From Combretum micranthum (taxonomy: Eukaryota; Streptophyta; Magnoliopsida; Myrtales; Combretaceae), in assembly GCA_024138025.1 (NCBI GenBank), contig JAMXBD010001396.1:248001-312000 (forward strand): DNA of 64,000 bases, given 5' to 3'. The position numbers and the translations under genes are program-made. This document shows, piece by piece, positions 49,501-62,731 of this stretch. The notes below the pieces were generated by a model, which worked only from the letters and a program-made list of their open reading frames with translations, was not told the DNA's origin and ran no database searches. Position 1 is the stretch's first letter. Every line of letters begins with the position of its first letter.

Positions 49501-51104
49501 TTTCATTCGTTAGACTGTAAACATTTTTCTAAGTGGAAAAATATTCTCCTTTATAATGAAAACCTCAGCACTTTTCCGGAGAACATGAGCAACTTATGCT
49601 TTTTCAAAGATCAAGTTGTTTTTAGACTACCATTTGAAATATCTCTTCAAATATATTTATAAACAACAACTAAATACAAGAAAATATGTTGTTTCAAAAA
49701 ATATTTATTTTCAATGATCAACATTTTTCATCTTGATAAAAAAAATTTCTTTAAAAAAAAAAAAAAAAACAGAATGCTAATTTAAAATAGCTCGTTTACT
49801 CACGTGATCATGCTCAACCCACGTGCCCTTTTACCACCACAAGCATTAATAATGATGCAGATTTTTACTAAATGGCTGCTTTAGGCAGTATGATTTATAT
49901 TTCCAATACATTATGATGTTTTTAGCTAATATATTATTTGTATTTCATGCCTTATTTGAGTTCTATTCAGGCTATCCCTCCAAAACCACAAATACACGTC
50001 TTTGAAATTTAATTTTTGGAAAGTACGAACAGATGGGACAAAATTTTGTACGATCATAAAGAGGCAGGAAGAAAAGCTTCCACTATATACGCACCACGTA
50101 GTAGAGGAACTGGCATCACGGTAAAGGACGTACAGTTTTGGCATCAAATGAGAAGGAAAAGAAACAAAGCTATATAAAAAGATTATGATAAATAATAAAT
50201 TGAAAATTTAAGATGAGGGAGATGTGAAGGATGAAGTGGAAGAACAATAAATTCAGCTGGTCAAAGGTTTTGTTTTTAGTTTTATCGTATAGTGAAGGCC
50301 TCGAGGACTACCAATCATTGATGAAAACGTGGACCAATCATGGGAGAACTAAGTTAGGACAGACAATGAATGGGGATAAGAAGAAGAACAATTAAGAGAG
50401 TACCTTATGAGAGAAGGGAATAATTCGCAGTATATACCATCGGTCGGAATTACCGAAACATATATAACATTCAAAATTAAAACTAGGAAAAATAAATCAT
50501 CATAATAATAAAAGTATACAACTCTTATACGTTGATATACAATAATTAATAATTTTCTAATACATGGCTTTGTAGATAGTGTTTATATTAGAAACTGACC
50601 GGATGAATAATTTTATGTTACATTAGCGAGACTATTTCGTTTTGTTATTTATTTGTTAAAATTTTTATTGTATTAGGGTTTATATTTATCTAAATGTTTA
50701 AGTGATTTCTACTAAAATAATGGCTTAAGAAGTAATTTATACATAAAATGGAAAATGGTAAAAGAAAATTTATTGGCTTTATATAGCCCTAATTTGATGT
50801 GATTCTAATTTCTAAACATTATTTTGTTTGATTATAAAAGCATTTTATGGTTTGGTTTATTTACAAATGATTATTTTTCGTTACTTGAAATGTATTTGAT
50901 ATTTGGTAAATTGGACGTAGTTTGTGTGATCAAGACCTTTTAGAGGCGTTATGAAATGCGTAATATGTAAGACTTTGAATTGCATTTTCTCTTCTTCTCA
51001 TATATGCTTCAATTGAAGAGAAGATTTTCATCTAATAATGAATAAATCTGTTGAATTTCCTCCAATTACAGGCTTATGATTCCTTACCAGTTTGTGTAAT
51101 CATG
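49501..51104. other. Intergenic DNA, no gene seen
   Basis: No coding region or terminal structure was recognised. The only low-complexity run is A-rich at 49739-49770. The composition is AT-rich throughout, in contrast to the block that follows. Confidence 0.5.
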
Positions 51105-51144
51105 ACCTCTTACCAATTGAGCTGCAGCTCAATTGGTAAGAGGT
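51105..51144. repeat. 40-bp perfect palindrome
   Basis: Positions 51105-51144 form a perfect inverted repeat with no spacer, centred on CTGCAG at 51122-51127. The right arm is the D-arm (box A) of the tRNA-like sequence that follows: GAGCTGCAGCTCAATTGGTA. The left arm is therefore an inverted copy of that box A. Confidence 0.97.
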
Positions 51145-51202
51145 GCTGCCTTTGGGGCAGGCAAAAGCCTTAGGTCTGGGGTTCGAATCCTAGAGGCTGC
51201 AG
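51118..51202 (+). ncRNA. tRNA-like / SINE head sequence
   Basis: Box A (GCAGCTCAATTGGTAAGAG) and box B (GGGGTTCGAATCC at about 51178-51190) are well formed. A short anticodon-like hairpin lies between them (CTGCC, loop TTTGG, GGCAG, 51146-51160). The acceptor stem does not pair properly and the middle is irregular, so this is a tRNA-derived pseudogene or SINE head rather than a working tRNA. It opens a GC-rich block extending to 51396. Confidence 0.55.
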
Positions 51203-51396
51203 ACTGGGATCAATCCATCCTGAGAGTAACAATACCTATAGCGCCCGTGGTACCCGTTGGAGCATGCGTTGGTTGGGGTCACCATGATGCAATAGTGGTG
51301 TCGGCCATTACTACTAGGGGGCCAATGGTGGGTTTGTCTGCTCTGGCATCGTATCGCCGTCGCCGTCGCCTGCGGGGGCGGGGTGTGACACATTTT
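51203..51396. other. GC-rich block attached to the tRNA-like sequence
   Basis: About 190 bp much richer in G and C than anything nearby (GCGCCCGTGGTACCCGTTGG, CGCCGTCGCCGTCGCC, GCGGGGGCGGGGTGTGACAC). An open frame crosses it but has no recognisable domain. It may be a SINE body or a fragment moved from elsewhere. It abuts the truncated end of the minus-strand LINE at about 51400. Confidence 0.5.
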
Positions 51397-53020
51397 TAAT
51401 CATTTAAGTTTTATTTGGAACTTAAGACCAGATGCATTGCAATCTCCATTCTAAAAATTTTCAACCACTAACAAGAAAAAAGGATGAGTCTACATATTTT
51501 GAAAACGGAATTTTGAAGCCCTATCTTCCTTTTTCCTATCAAAGCCAAGAAGAAGAGGGAAATGATTTGCATATGTTCTATTTAGATACTCTACTTTAAT
51601 CGGTGCCAAAGTTGAGATCCAATCAGAATTTATCAAGGCTCTATCCAACCTAACATATACTTTCTTATTAGACCATGTAAAGCATCAGATAGATTGCAGT
51701 CAGATAACATGGATTGGAAATCAAACATTGACTATGAAGAATAAGAGTCACATCTAGACCTTTTGTATAGTGATAAGACAATGTTGAAATCCCCCACAGT
51801 AAGCTAGGGACCATTGATATCATCCTTAATATCCCTTAAGCTATCCCAAAGCTATTGCTTGAGGATATTGTTACACTTGATGTATATTACAAGTGATATA
51901 AAAGAAAATAGAACTACTAGGTCTACTACATTTGAAATGTATGAATTGTTGATGATTGATTATAAGCAAGCAGTTAATGCTATCTTTCTGAAAATTCCAT
52001 ATTTTCAAGTTAATATTAGATGCATGATTTTGGAAATGTAACTATCTAGCTATATTATCAATTTTATCCACTGAACTCATAGGCTTGGCTATCATGACCA
52101 ATTGTAATTTATGAAGGGTGGTTAAGTGTTTTAATCTCTTCTTAAAATGACCATTAACTACCCCCTTAACATTCCAAAAAGGAGTTCTCATGGTGAATCT
52201 TGATACTAAGCACCAAAAAGAATATTGCTATTTACCTACATGGTGTATGGAGAAGATGGACAGGATGACCTACTTGAGTCATCTGCAAAAATATTGGCAT
52301 TGTTACCTAGTAAACATGAATTATCAAGAGAAGTCTTCTTTTGTTTGGTGCATCTATTCTTGCATGGTTCTTCAAGTTCAAAATCAGGATCATCTTCTTC
52401 AAATTCCATTGAGCTCATGAAACCATCCTCACTTCTGTCTTCCTCTCTCTACTCCTTCTTGGATTTATGCACATTACTATAAATTATGGTTGTAGGATCA
52501 CTTGATTCATCATCCCCAAAGGGATCTTTGTGAGTTTTTGAGGTCTTTACATTTTTTCTTTCACCCATACCACCAAGGGGAAGATTAATAGAAATAGCCT
52601 CCATTTCTGGACCATCTCCATTAGCTTGAGTCTTATAAGAGGCATTAGAGGCACCTACATCTTGAGGAGCAATTGGAGGAATAATTTCTACAATAGAAAC
52701 TTTATTTATCCCTTTTATCCTTATTGATAAGATCCTTTGTTGGAATATAAATTTTTTTAAACTTGCTTAGGCTTACCTACAAAGGATGATTTAATGAGTT
52801 TGGCTTAAATTTTTCTAGTGAACACCCCATTTTAAAATGATTACAGCAATAGTAAGGCAAGTTCTCATAAACCACATGTTGAAACAATCATCATTCTCAA
52901 CACCAAGCCAAATTTCATTGGTAGATTTTATAGATATATCCACTTCTACCAACACTTTAGCCACTGATCGTCTAAACAAATTAACAATGGGTTTAATAAC
53001 TTTTAAAGTAATATAATAGA

Positions 53021-54628
53021 TGATAAGTTATATTTTACTCAACTTTTCATTGATTAAATCATATTTAACTATTATTGATTTTATAAAAATCACATGGAAA
53101 TGGTACTTAAGTGTGCTTAAATTGATATTTTAGGGCTTAAAGGACTTATACATACAAATACAAGCAAATTAGAGGAGTTAGATGCGATTTTGGAGACAAA
53201 ATCAATATAGGCTGGCCATACCCCCAGCTTACATGGAATTTCAAGCAACATTGGCCTATAAAGGAACTAACACTGCCAGTGTTCAAAAAAGAGTTCAACG
53301 GGCTTTATCTACATCTGTACACTAGCAAATACAACATTTACACCACCGGCTTAAAGCCAAGTGAACAGAATAAAAAACATTAATGCCGGCCTCTAGAAGA
53401 TGTATGCTGCTGCTAGCGTAGCTTAACATCACCCCTGCACCGCTTCAACACTGGCAGTGTAAAACATTTTGGGCATTTTTTCATTTAAAAGAATGCCCGC
53501 TACTAGAAACCCTATGCCCCTGGCTTTTGAGCCAGTGTAAATGTATCTTTGCTCTCGAAAATCAATTTTTCATTCTAACGCCGGCTAAATTAAAACCTAC
53601 AACACCGATGTACATTATGAAACTGCTAGCCTATGTTCCCCTATGACCTTTCGTATTTAAACATTTCTTGTTGATAATTTACAATGGAGAAATCCTAGGT
53701 ACGAAATTTGATACATTTTTCCTTGCTCCAAGATATATATATTAGGGCTTAGATCAGTAGTTAGCTTTTCCTTTTGATTTGAATAAGGATTCTACACCGG
53801 GTTTAAGTAGAAAGCATCATTTATGTCTGAATTTTGGCATGGAATTCCTAATCAAGGTGATTTCATTCCTTTTGTTTTAATTCATATATTGGATTTTGTT
53901 TAAAGCTTCCTTCCGTGTGATCTGATTAAGGTTTTGGTTGTTGATCTGGATTTTTGGATTGTGGTTTATTTGCTGTTGATTGAATCCTTGTTTGTATTCA
54001 AATTGTTAATATTAATTCACCAAGCTTGTGTTATGGATTGAATTTGGAATTCATATTAGATTAGGATTGCAATTGAAAAATTCTTTTCTAATCAGTTCTG
54101 TGATTAACCAATTAGGATTCAAAATCACATAGGGATATGGATTTTAATTCGATTAAGGTTTAGTGAAATTATACAAATTAGTGAATTGATTACTTTCGTA
54201 GGAATAGGGAACATTGATTGGTTAATTGAGGATAATTGCTCACTTTGGAAAAATGGATTTTTATCTGTGTTTAATTGATTAATAATACTAACCCATTAGA
54301 AATTTGGATTTGCAAGTATTTCTTGGTCAATAGCATACATTCAATTTATTTCTAGATTTGATTGGCTCTAAACCTAGTTTTATTTGACTTGTGGAAAATC
54401 TTATATTTTTGTAGATTAATCTTATATCAAAAACCAAAAATATTTTCCTTTTGATTTGCCTTGCTACACTTAGAATTGATATAGTTGATAGCTAGTCCTT
54501 ACTCCTTGTGGACGCAACTTGGTATTCACCAAAATATTATTACTGCACACACACTCGGTATACTAGCTGATAAATATCTATACATTTAAAGGAATTTGTA
54601 AAGAGACTAAAAAGAGTTTAAAAAAAGC
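53021..54628 (+). mobile_element. Solo LTR inserted in LINE ORF1
   Basis: It starts TGATAAGTTATATTTTACTC. The TSD ATAGA is exact at 53016-53020 and 54629-54633. Removing the insert and one TSD copy rejoins LINE ORF1 in frame (..DHVFFYYITLKVIKPIVNLF..), which supports both borders. Near the 3' end CTCCTTGTGGACGCAACTTG and GGTATTCACCAAAATATTA are phrases typical of Ty3/gypsy LTR ends. The last bases (GCACTT) are not the usual CA. A GC-richer part (53210-53640) repeats GCCGGC, CACTGGCAG and GCTAGC phrases. No internal genes are present. Confidence 0.78.
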
Positions 54629-54633
54629 ACTTA

Positions 54634-57600
54634 TAGAAAAAAACGTGATCAGTAGAAGCAATGGCAAAGAGCATGGATTTTTCAAAGTAATGCATATGTA
54701 ATTTAGGAAAAGCAATCTATACCAGAGTAATAGAACTCCTCTTTAAAGAGTGTGAATAGGGGGAGCACTCGATGACACACATTATTGAAGAATTAATGGT
54801 CTGGGTCCTCCTCTCCTAAAAGTGCATGAAATCTTCTTTTAGTATCGGTCTTATAAGGATTTGGCATCGCTTTAGAAGACCAAAATCCATATGACCTTTG
54901 GGAGCCCTTTCTAAGAAAGATTTCATTATTTCCCACATTAATGGTCGTAGTATGAAAAGGAACCAATGTGAACATACTTAAGAGGAAAACAAAGCTTATT
55001 GTGTTCATCTTTAGTCAATATCATAGCTAGTTCCCATTTTATGTTATTGGTTCCTTGATTCCTAAATTAGCCTCTTATGCTATCGATTAGGAACCAACAA
55101 TTGAAGCAAAGGACTTTTAAAACTTCTGGAGATACCATATTCTTTTATATATGCTCCTCTTGGTTCTCAAGTGCTACTACCATTGCGCATTACTCATAGT
55201 GGTCATGGCAAAGGGACAACCTGAGAAAAATATGGTCAGCAAGAAAAAACAAAGAAGGTAGACAGAAGAGAGAAATGAGGTAAAAAAGAAGGCTAGAATA
55301 ACAACCAATGCAGAGAGAAGAGAGAAATGAAGTTAGAGTGAATGTTGGAAAAACAAAGACGGAGTGCAATGGAACTTTTAGATGTTCAACAAAAGGATAA
55401 AAGTGAGATATTATGGGATCATGCATTGCAATTGTATTATAATAAAAGACACATAAATAATGGAAAAATTTAACGTACATAAGTGTTAAGTTTTTTGTTG
55501 CAAAAATGATGAAGCTTAGTTATGTGCACTTATTTAATATATGAATTTTTAAAATAATTTCAACATAAAACTTTTAAATTCATGATGACCACTTAGTTTC
55601 AATGAGTTAGAATTTGTCAATGTTGTAATTAGGTTGATTATTCATTCACCAAAATTAAAATGTTCTCAAATTTGCATGTATTTATAGGGTCTTGGATGAA
55701 AACACTAACAATTATAAGAAAATTAGCTTTTAGAGTATGAAATTATGCAAAAGGAAATGAGTAAAATAAGTTATATTTTTACAAATAGAATCAGTGATCA
55801 TGGCTTTTGTGATGGAAATTTATATTTTAGAGACATAATTTTTATCTCAAAACCTAATTTCTTGTACTGAACCACACACTTTACACAATTGAAATTTTGT
55901 TTCATGAAACACTACAGTTTATAAACCCATAATTTCAATTATAATACCAAATTTAGTACAAGTAATCCATACTGAGGCAATAAGACTCTTCCTTAAAGTG
56001 TGTGGAAAGGGGGACCACTTGATAACACTCATTATAGAAGAATTAATGGTTTAGTTCCTCCTTTCCTAAAGGCTCATGTAGTTTTCTTAGAGTATCGTTG
56101 TATAAGGATTTAGTGTTGATTTAGAAGACCAAAATCCATATGGCCTAGAGCCCTTTGAAAGAAATATTTTCTTGATTTCCTCACTGATGGTCGTAAGTAT
56201 GAAAAGGAATTAATGAAATATACTAGATAGGAAAACAAAGCTTATTGTGTTCATCCTTAATCAATATCACAGTTGGTTTCCCTTGTATGTTATTGGTTCC
56301 ATGATCCCTAAATTAGCTCCATGCATTGTTGATTGGGAACCAACAATAGAAGCAAAGGATTTTTTTTAAATTTTTAAGGGATACCGCTTTCTTTGTCCAT
56401 ATGTCTTGGTTCTCAAATGCCACTACTATTGGCATATTACTCACAGCGGCCTTGGTAAAAGGATAACATGAGAGAAATGGGGTTAGCAAGAAAGAAAAAA
56501 GCAGGTAGAGAGAAGAGACAAAATGAGGTTAGGGAGAAAGCTAGAAAAAATAAAGACAGAGTGCAACAGAATATTTAAATGTTTAACAAAATGAAAAAAG
56601 TGAGATAGTATTGGATCATGTAGTGCAATTTTATTTGTAGTGAAGACATATAGCAGAAAAATCTAACATACAATTGGTGTTAACTTTTGTGTTGCAAAAA
56701 TGTTCAAGGATGGGTGTGTGCACTTATTTAATATATAGAGTTTTCATACAATTTCAACGTAAAACTTTTTATTTCGTGATGACCCTCTAATTTCATTGAG
56801 TTAGAATTTGTCAATGCCGTAATTGGATTAATTATTCATTTGCCAAAATTAAAATGTTCTCAAATTTGCATGTATTAATAAGGTTTTGGACGAAAACACT
56901 AACCACCCACTTTATGAAATTGAAATTATGGTTCATGAGCCATTGCAATGTGTAAACCCATAGTTTCAACTATAATACCTAATTTAGTAAAAGTAATCCA
57001 TACTGAGGCAATATGACTCTCCTTTAAAGTGTGTCGAAAGGGGGACCACTTGATAACACGTATTGCTGAAGAATTAATGGTCTAGGTCCTCCTTTTCCCA
57101 AAGACTCATGTAGCTTTCTTGGAGTATCGATTGTACAAGGATTTAACATTGATTTAGAAGACCAAAATCCACATGGCCTTTGAGAGTCCTTTGTAAGAAA
57201 AATTTCTTGATTTCTATCATTGATGGTTGTACATATGAAAATGAACCAATGATAACATACTTAAAAAGAAAACAAAGCTTATTGTGTTCATCCTTATTCA
57301 ATATCACAGTTGGTTTCCCATTGTATGTTATTAGTTCTTTGATTCCTAAATTAGCTTCTTGCACGTTGCTTAGGAACCAACAATAGAAGCAAAGGGTTTT
57401 TTTTTTAAACTTATAAGGGATATTACATTCTTTTCCATATACTCTCTTGGTTCTCAAATGCCATTACTATTGGTGCATTACTCACAATGGCTTTGGTAAA
57501 AGGACAACATGAAAGAAATGGGGTTTGCTAGGAAAAACATTGAAAGCAGAGAGAAGAGAAAAATAAGGTTGGAGAAAAAGCTGGAAAAATAAAGATGGAC

Positions 57601-59060
57601 TGCATTAGAACATTTAAATGTTTGACAAAAGGACAAAAGTGAGATATTATTGGATCATGCAATGCAATTGTTTTAGTATAGTAGGGACATATAGCAGAAA
57701 AATCTAACATACAGTAGGTGTTAACTTTTGTGTTGCAAAAATGTTCAAGGATAGGTGTATGCGCTTATTTAGGATATGGAGTTTTATATAATTTCAATGT
57801 AAAACTTTTTATTTCATGATGACCCCCTAGTTACATTGAGTTAGAATTTGGCAATGTCATAATTGGTTTGATTATTCATTTGCCAAAATTAAAATGTTCT
57901 CAAATTTGCATGTATTAATAGGGTTTTGGATGAAAACACTAACCACCACTTTATGAAATTAAGATTATGATTCATGAGCATTGTAATGTGTAAACCCACA
58001 GCTTCAACTATAATATCCAATTTAGTAAAAGCAATCAATATTGGGGGAGGAACTCTCCTTTAAAGTGTGTGGAAAGGGGGACCACTTGATAACGTGTATT
58101 ATTAGAGAATTAATGGTCCAGGCTGTCCTTTCTTGAAGGCTCATGTAGTTTTCTTGGAGTATTGATTGTACAAGGATTTAGCATTGATTTAGAAGATCAA
58201 AATCCACATAGCCTTTGAGAGTCCTTTGTGAGAAAGGTTTCTTGATTTCTAGCATTGATGGTCATAAGTATGAAAAGGAACCAATAAGAACATACTTAAA
58301 AGGAAACAAAGCTTATATATTATGTTCATCCTTATTCAATATCACAACTGGTTTCCTACTGTATGTTGTTGGTTCCTTGATTCCAATATACCTTCTTGAG
58401 AAGTTGATGAGGAACCAACAATATAAGTAAAGGATTTTTAAAAACTTCTTGTGTATAACACATTCTTTTCCTTATGCCCCTCTTTGTTCTCACACGCCAC
58501 TACTGTTAGCACAGTACTCATAGTGGCCATGGCAAAGGGATAATCTAAGAAAAATGGAGTTGGCAAGAAAAAAACAAAGAAGGAAAAGAGAAGTGAAATG
58601 AGGTAAGAAAGAAGGCTAGAAAAACAAAGACGGAGTGTAACGGAACTTTTAAATATTTAACTAAGGGATAAAAGTGAGATATTATGGGATTATGCTGTGC
58701 AATTGTATTAGTATAGTAGACATATATAGTAAAAAAATCTAATATGCAGCAGGTGTTAACTTTTATGTTGCAAAAATGTTTAAGGATGGGTGTGTGCTTA
58801 TTTAATACATGAAGTTTTAATATAATTTCAACATAAAACATTTTATTTCATGATGACCACCTATTTTCAATGAGTTAGAATTTTTCAATGTCGTAATTGG
58901 GTTGATTATTCATTTGCAAAAAATTAAAATGGTCTCAAATTTGCATGTAGCAATAGAGTCTTGGTTTAAAACACTAACCACCCAATTTATGCAATTAAAA
59001 TTATGATTCATTAGCCATAGTTGTGTGTAAACCCATAATTTCAACTACAATGCCTAATTT
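54634..59060 (-). repeat. Four tandem copies of about 1.03 kb from the LINE 5' end
   Basis: The copies are about 54634-55961 (longer, with extra sequence near 55700-55870), 55962-56993, 56994-58029 and 58030-59060. The phrase GAATTAATGG recurs at 54790, 56040, 57071 and 58107. Each copy holds, on the minus strand, a leader followed by the ORF1 start and the DUF4283 region up to a segment like KWSPFRHTLKESHIASVWI (best seen in copy 2). The ORF1 start is ATG in copy 4 (58530-58528) and copy 1 (55206-55204). In copies 2 and 3 the corresponding triplet is AAG. All four carry stops or frameshifts. Confidence 0.85.
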
Positions 59061-62000
59061 GTGATATAGGTTAGATATTTAACCATTCTTATAGGAAAGT
59101 TATCTTAACCGGATACTTTTGATACAAGGAAAATGTTAACCACTCTTGACTAGGGCTGAATCCTAGTAAGGTTGACTAAAACTCGTATAATCAATTAACA
59201 ATACACCTCATGTACATGAATGATTAATTACTTTAAAAGATAGAACATTGCAATCTCACACATTTAATGTATAGGAGTTTACGAATAGTTTATAGCATTT
59301 TGTTTAGTTAATTATCCTACAAAATCTATCATAATTTGATAGACTTAGATCATAGTAGTAGACACCAATCTAGTATTTAGCATTCACATTCCTTGTTGCT
59401 TAACCTAGTTACTCACCTATTTTTTATACTGCATATGATTTGACACACTAATCAGTTACATACATTAAATGATTTTTCTAAAAAATTATTTTCTTTAACA
59501 ATTATCTTTTGAAGATATGATCTACATTGATGACATTTATGATTAGCTTTACTATGATCTATATGCTAGGAATTGTAAGGGTGAAACATGATGTTGTGGT
59601 TTGTGGTCAATAGTAAGCTTCTTAAAAATTACTCCAATATTTGACATGCTAAAATAGATTATTATTATTATGGCTTTAAAGTTCCCATTAAAGTTACTAA
59701 ATCACGAATTCATTGGTTGGATGAGAATTTAGTGAAATGTCAAGACAAAAATTTAAAATCTCTTGAGGAGTAATGTTGGGCTTAGGTATATGTGGAGTTA
59801 TTCTATTAAGAAACTTGAGAAGGGATGATTTAATGGGGTTAAATTGATTGAACCTAAGAGATAAGATAAACTTTATAAAGTAATGGTTTTGGATAAATCA
59901 ATTGTTGGGGTTAGATGTGAAGAATCTAATGTTATGGAAACTTATGGTAAAAATTTTTTAGTAGTTAAGTGTTATATTGCAAATCTTGAAAGAAAAGGTT
60001 TGAGATTGAACAAATGGACTTTGTAAATGAAGAGAAATCCTCAAATAAAGAAAACTAAGAAAAATGGGTAAGTCATTTATTGTAGATGTTGATGCTAGTA
60101 ATAAGGGTAAGCAAAAAACTCACACAATCAACACATAAGCTTACCTTAGGACACTACCAAGCAAAGCAACCAGTTGTTATTGCTACAAATTTGTTATTTG
60201 TTAAGGCATAATTACTTGAACCACTATTACATAACATGAAATAACAAATTGTTATTCAAATATTTTCCTTTGAAGTCTATCCAACTTTAGCGAATTGTAA
60301 TACTAGAGAATGTGATGAATGGAGGAATGTAACTCATTGGTGGCATTTTCTAGAGTGGTGGAGTTGTTGTATCTTTGTTATGGTTAGTTTTTACAGGCGT
60401 ATCTTTAATCTATGAGGTTACCTTATTCTAGGTTTGAGAAGAAATATTCTTTAATCCAATAGCAATGATAGGGATCTATTTAAAGAGTTTAGAGAGAAGT
60501 TTTTCATTCAGCAACTTATTGCATTTTGATTATGTGTTACATGATTTATATGGCTTAGATGTCAACTTTGTAGAGTTAAGGCCATGTTGCATGAAATTGC
60601 TCCATCGTTTTATGTAGGGTTTGCATATATTTTTTATTATTTAAAATTTACTTATTTAGCTTATTTTAGTATTAGTTGGTTGAGATTTATTTCATTAGTT
60701 ATCTATATAAGGAGAGTTACAACTGAGGGATCAATGTTTAGTTTCAAGGACTAGATAGGATAAGGGGAATTGCACCACACATTACAAGGGATATTGGACA
60801 GAATAATTATCTTATATCTTGTTTGGTATGCATGGTACTAAAAAGCATTAAATAGATCTTATTAAGAGATTTTATTTTTATTCAATTATAATATTTTTGT
60901 ACCATCAAATATAAAGAGCAAGAATTTTAAGTTTTGTCTAGTCTTACGAAAAGAGTTTTATCCAGTTCCAATTACATTTTGTAAACTAAATATAATACAA
61001 TAACTTTTATCTAGTTCAGTATCATAAAAAATTATGCAATCAAACGTTATTTAGGGTCAATAGCTAAAAAAATAGATCAAACTTTCAAATGATTAAAATA
61101 GATAATCGATGTTATACTATATGATTAAAATAGATGATTGAATTTTAGGCAATTAAAATAGAAGGTCAACAATATAATTGGTTCAAAAAGAGGAACGAAT
61201 CTCCATCTTATAAACATGCCACACTAACTTAATTTAATGGTGTTATAGAAATGCAACAATAAGATTTTCTATTTGAACAACTTAACATATAGGATGTCTA
61301 TTGTAACTTTTTGAAAGCATCCTCTATTTTGGACTTGGCTCCAAATGTTGGCCTTCTCACCTTAATTTTCTATATATAGTTTGGATATTACTTATTTAGT
61401 TGGTTATAATTTTATGTTAGTTATCTTCCATGTATATGTGCTATTTTTTTCATCTAATGATGTTTTTGCCTTTATTAAGTAAATTGGTTGAGTTGTCTTC
61501 TACAAGTTATTATTTCTCTCTTATCAAACCTCACAAAAACAATAGCAAACAATCCTTTTAGACTTAATTATGCCAACTACCAATTAAATTCTACTTAAAT
61601 GTTTTGACTGAATCAATTATGCGTCATATTGGTTGATTGAATCAAAAACCTTAGATTAATTTAAACCATGCATCATATGACAACTTACCAAAATGAATAG
61701 GGTTATTGACGACATTTAAGTCTAGGGGTATATTTCATACAAAACTAAAGTTTAACGAATTATTTTGCATTTCCCTTGAGTTTTGCTACTTATATTCTAC
61801 ATACTAAATTTGATTGCAATTTGTAGTAGAATATAAATGAATGTATTAAATGTTAATGGGCATGTGGTATTTATATTTTTCAAAAAAAAAAAAAAAAGAA
61901 AAATGCTAATGGAATGAATGTGTGCGACTCTCTTTGCAAGTCAAGTTTGAGAGAAATTCCATGGTCCTATTACACTATACCCAACTGTAATCGAATACTT

Positions 62001-62730
62001 AAAATAATTAATATTTTAATTATTATATATATTTTAACGGTTAGATGATTGATGGTCCCATCGACGAGACTGTAGAAGCTTCTCAAGCTTGAAAACTTTT
62101 CTTATGTATTTGTTTTTATGATATAACCTCTTTTTTTCTTTGAAAAATATCTTTCATAAATGCATCTAGCACCTGTTAATAGAACTATTATAAAAAAGGC
62201 AATTATTTCAAGGTTGTTTTTGTTTTTCTGTTTAGATAACTTTCCCGATCTAGCCACTCGATCAAACAGGCTTAAAAACCACACATATATAAAAATCTTG
62301 GTGACACGAACCTATGTTCATCCATCTAATTGAACATGAAAATGAAATGCCTGGTTGGTAAGAAACGAAGAACAGAGAAAATGGGGTCACGTCACGAAAA
62401 CCCCCCCTTGCCGCAACACATATGATTAAATTAAAGTAGCGTAACTAGGATTTTATGCAGAGGATAAAGGTCTCGTGACGAGTGAACAGAAGTTAGATGT
62501 TAAAACTCTCAAAGTTGTCCATCAAAAACCCTTTCAGTCAACAGTCCTTTTTGCTTTTGCATGAATAATGAAACCAAATCAAAGAAAAAAGTTGACCCAC
62601 GCATGACCAACGAACAACAACTCGTTTAGTTTGTCGTTTTTTTCCAACCGGGCAGCTTCCTTATGAATTATGATGTGATTTAAAGCCCATTTTTGAGTAG
62701 ACACCTCACTTCTCTACATTATAATCTATA
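59061..62730. other. AT-rich intergenic DNA, no recognised gene
   Basis: Between 59540 and 60560 the + strand has short stretches that look once-coding (for example HWLDENLVKCQDKNLKSLEE) but they are full of stops and I cannot name them. A block at 60820-61050 starts CTTGTTTGGTATGCATGGTA and ends with CAATCAAACGTTATT; it may be a decayed MITE. An A run lies at 61881-61898. Nothing else is supported. Confidence 0.4.
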
Positions 62731-62731
62731 T

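Larger units (their letters stand above)
51400..59060 (-). pseudogene. Degenerate LINE, minus strand, amplified 5' end, truncated after the endonuclease
   Basis: Read right to left: four tandem copies of the leader plus ORF1 N-terminus (59060-54634), ORF1 middle (FPKLHMHYFEKSMLFAIAST, about 54710-54650), an inserted LTR, ORF1 continuation (FRRSVAKVLVEVDIS and NEIWLGVEND, 52980-52900), an acidic ORF1 tail (52440-52210), and the ORF2 endonuclease (VEYLNRTYANHFPLLLGF and FRFQNM.THPFF, about 51620-51450). ORF1 carries the DUF4283 domain of plant LINEs: KYVIIGSFSYVQPSMIEIKK in the copy at 57143-57457. RT and RNase H are absent. Stops and frameshifts occur throughout. It belongs to the same broad LINE class as 12088-19605 but is clearly a different copy. 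Confidence 0.82.

Noticed and set aside
51133..51399. 88-codon frame in the GC-rich block as a small protein gene
   Set aside because: It starts inside the tRNA-like box A region, has no domain, and its openness follows from high GC content.
55190..55480. 96-codon minus-strand frame in the LINE array
   Set aside because: It lies in the leader part of copy 1; equivalents in other copies are frameshifted and it resembles no known protein.
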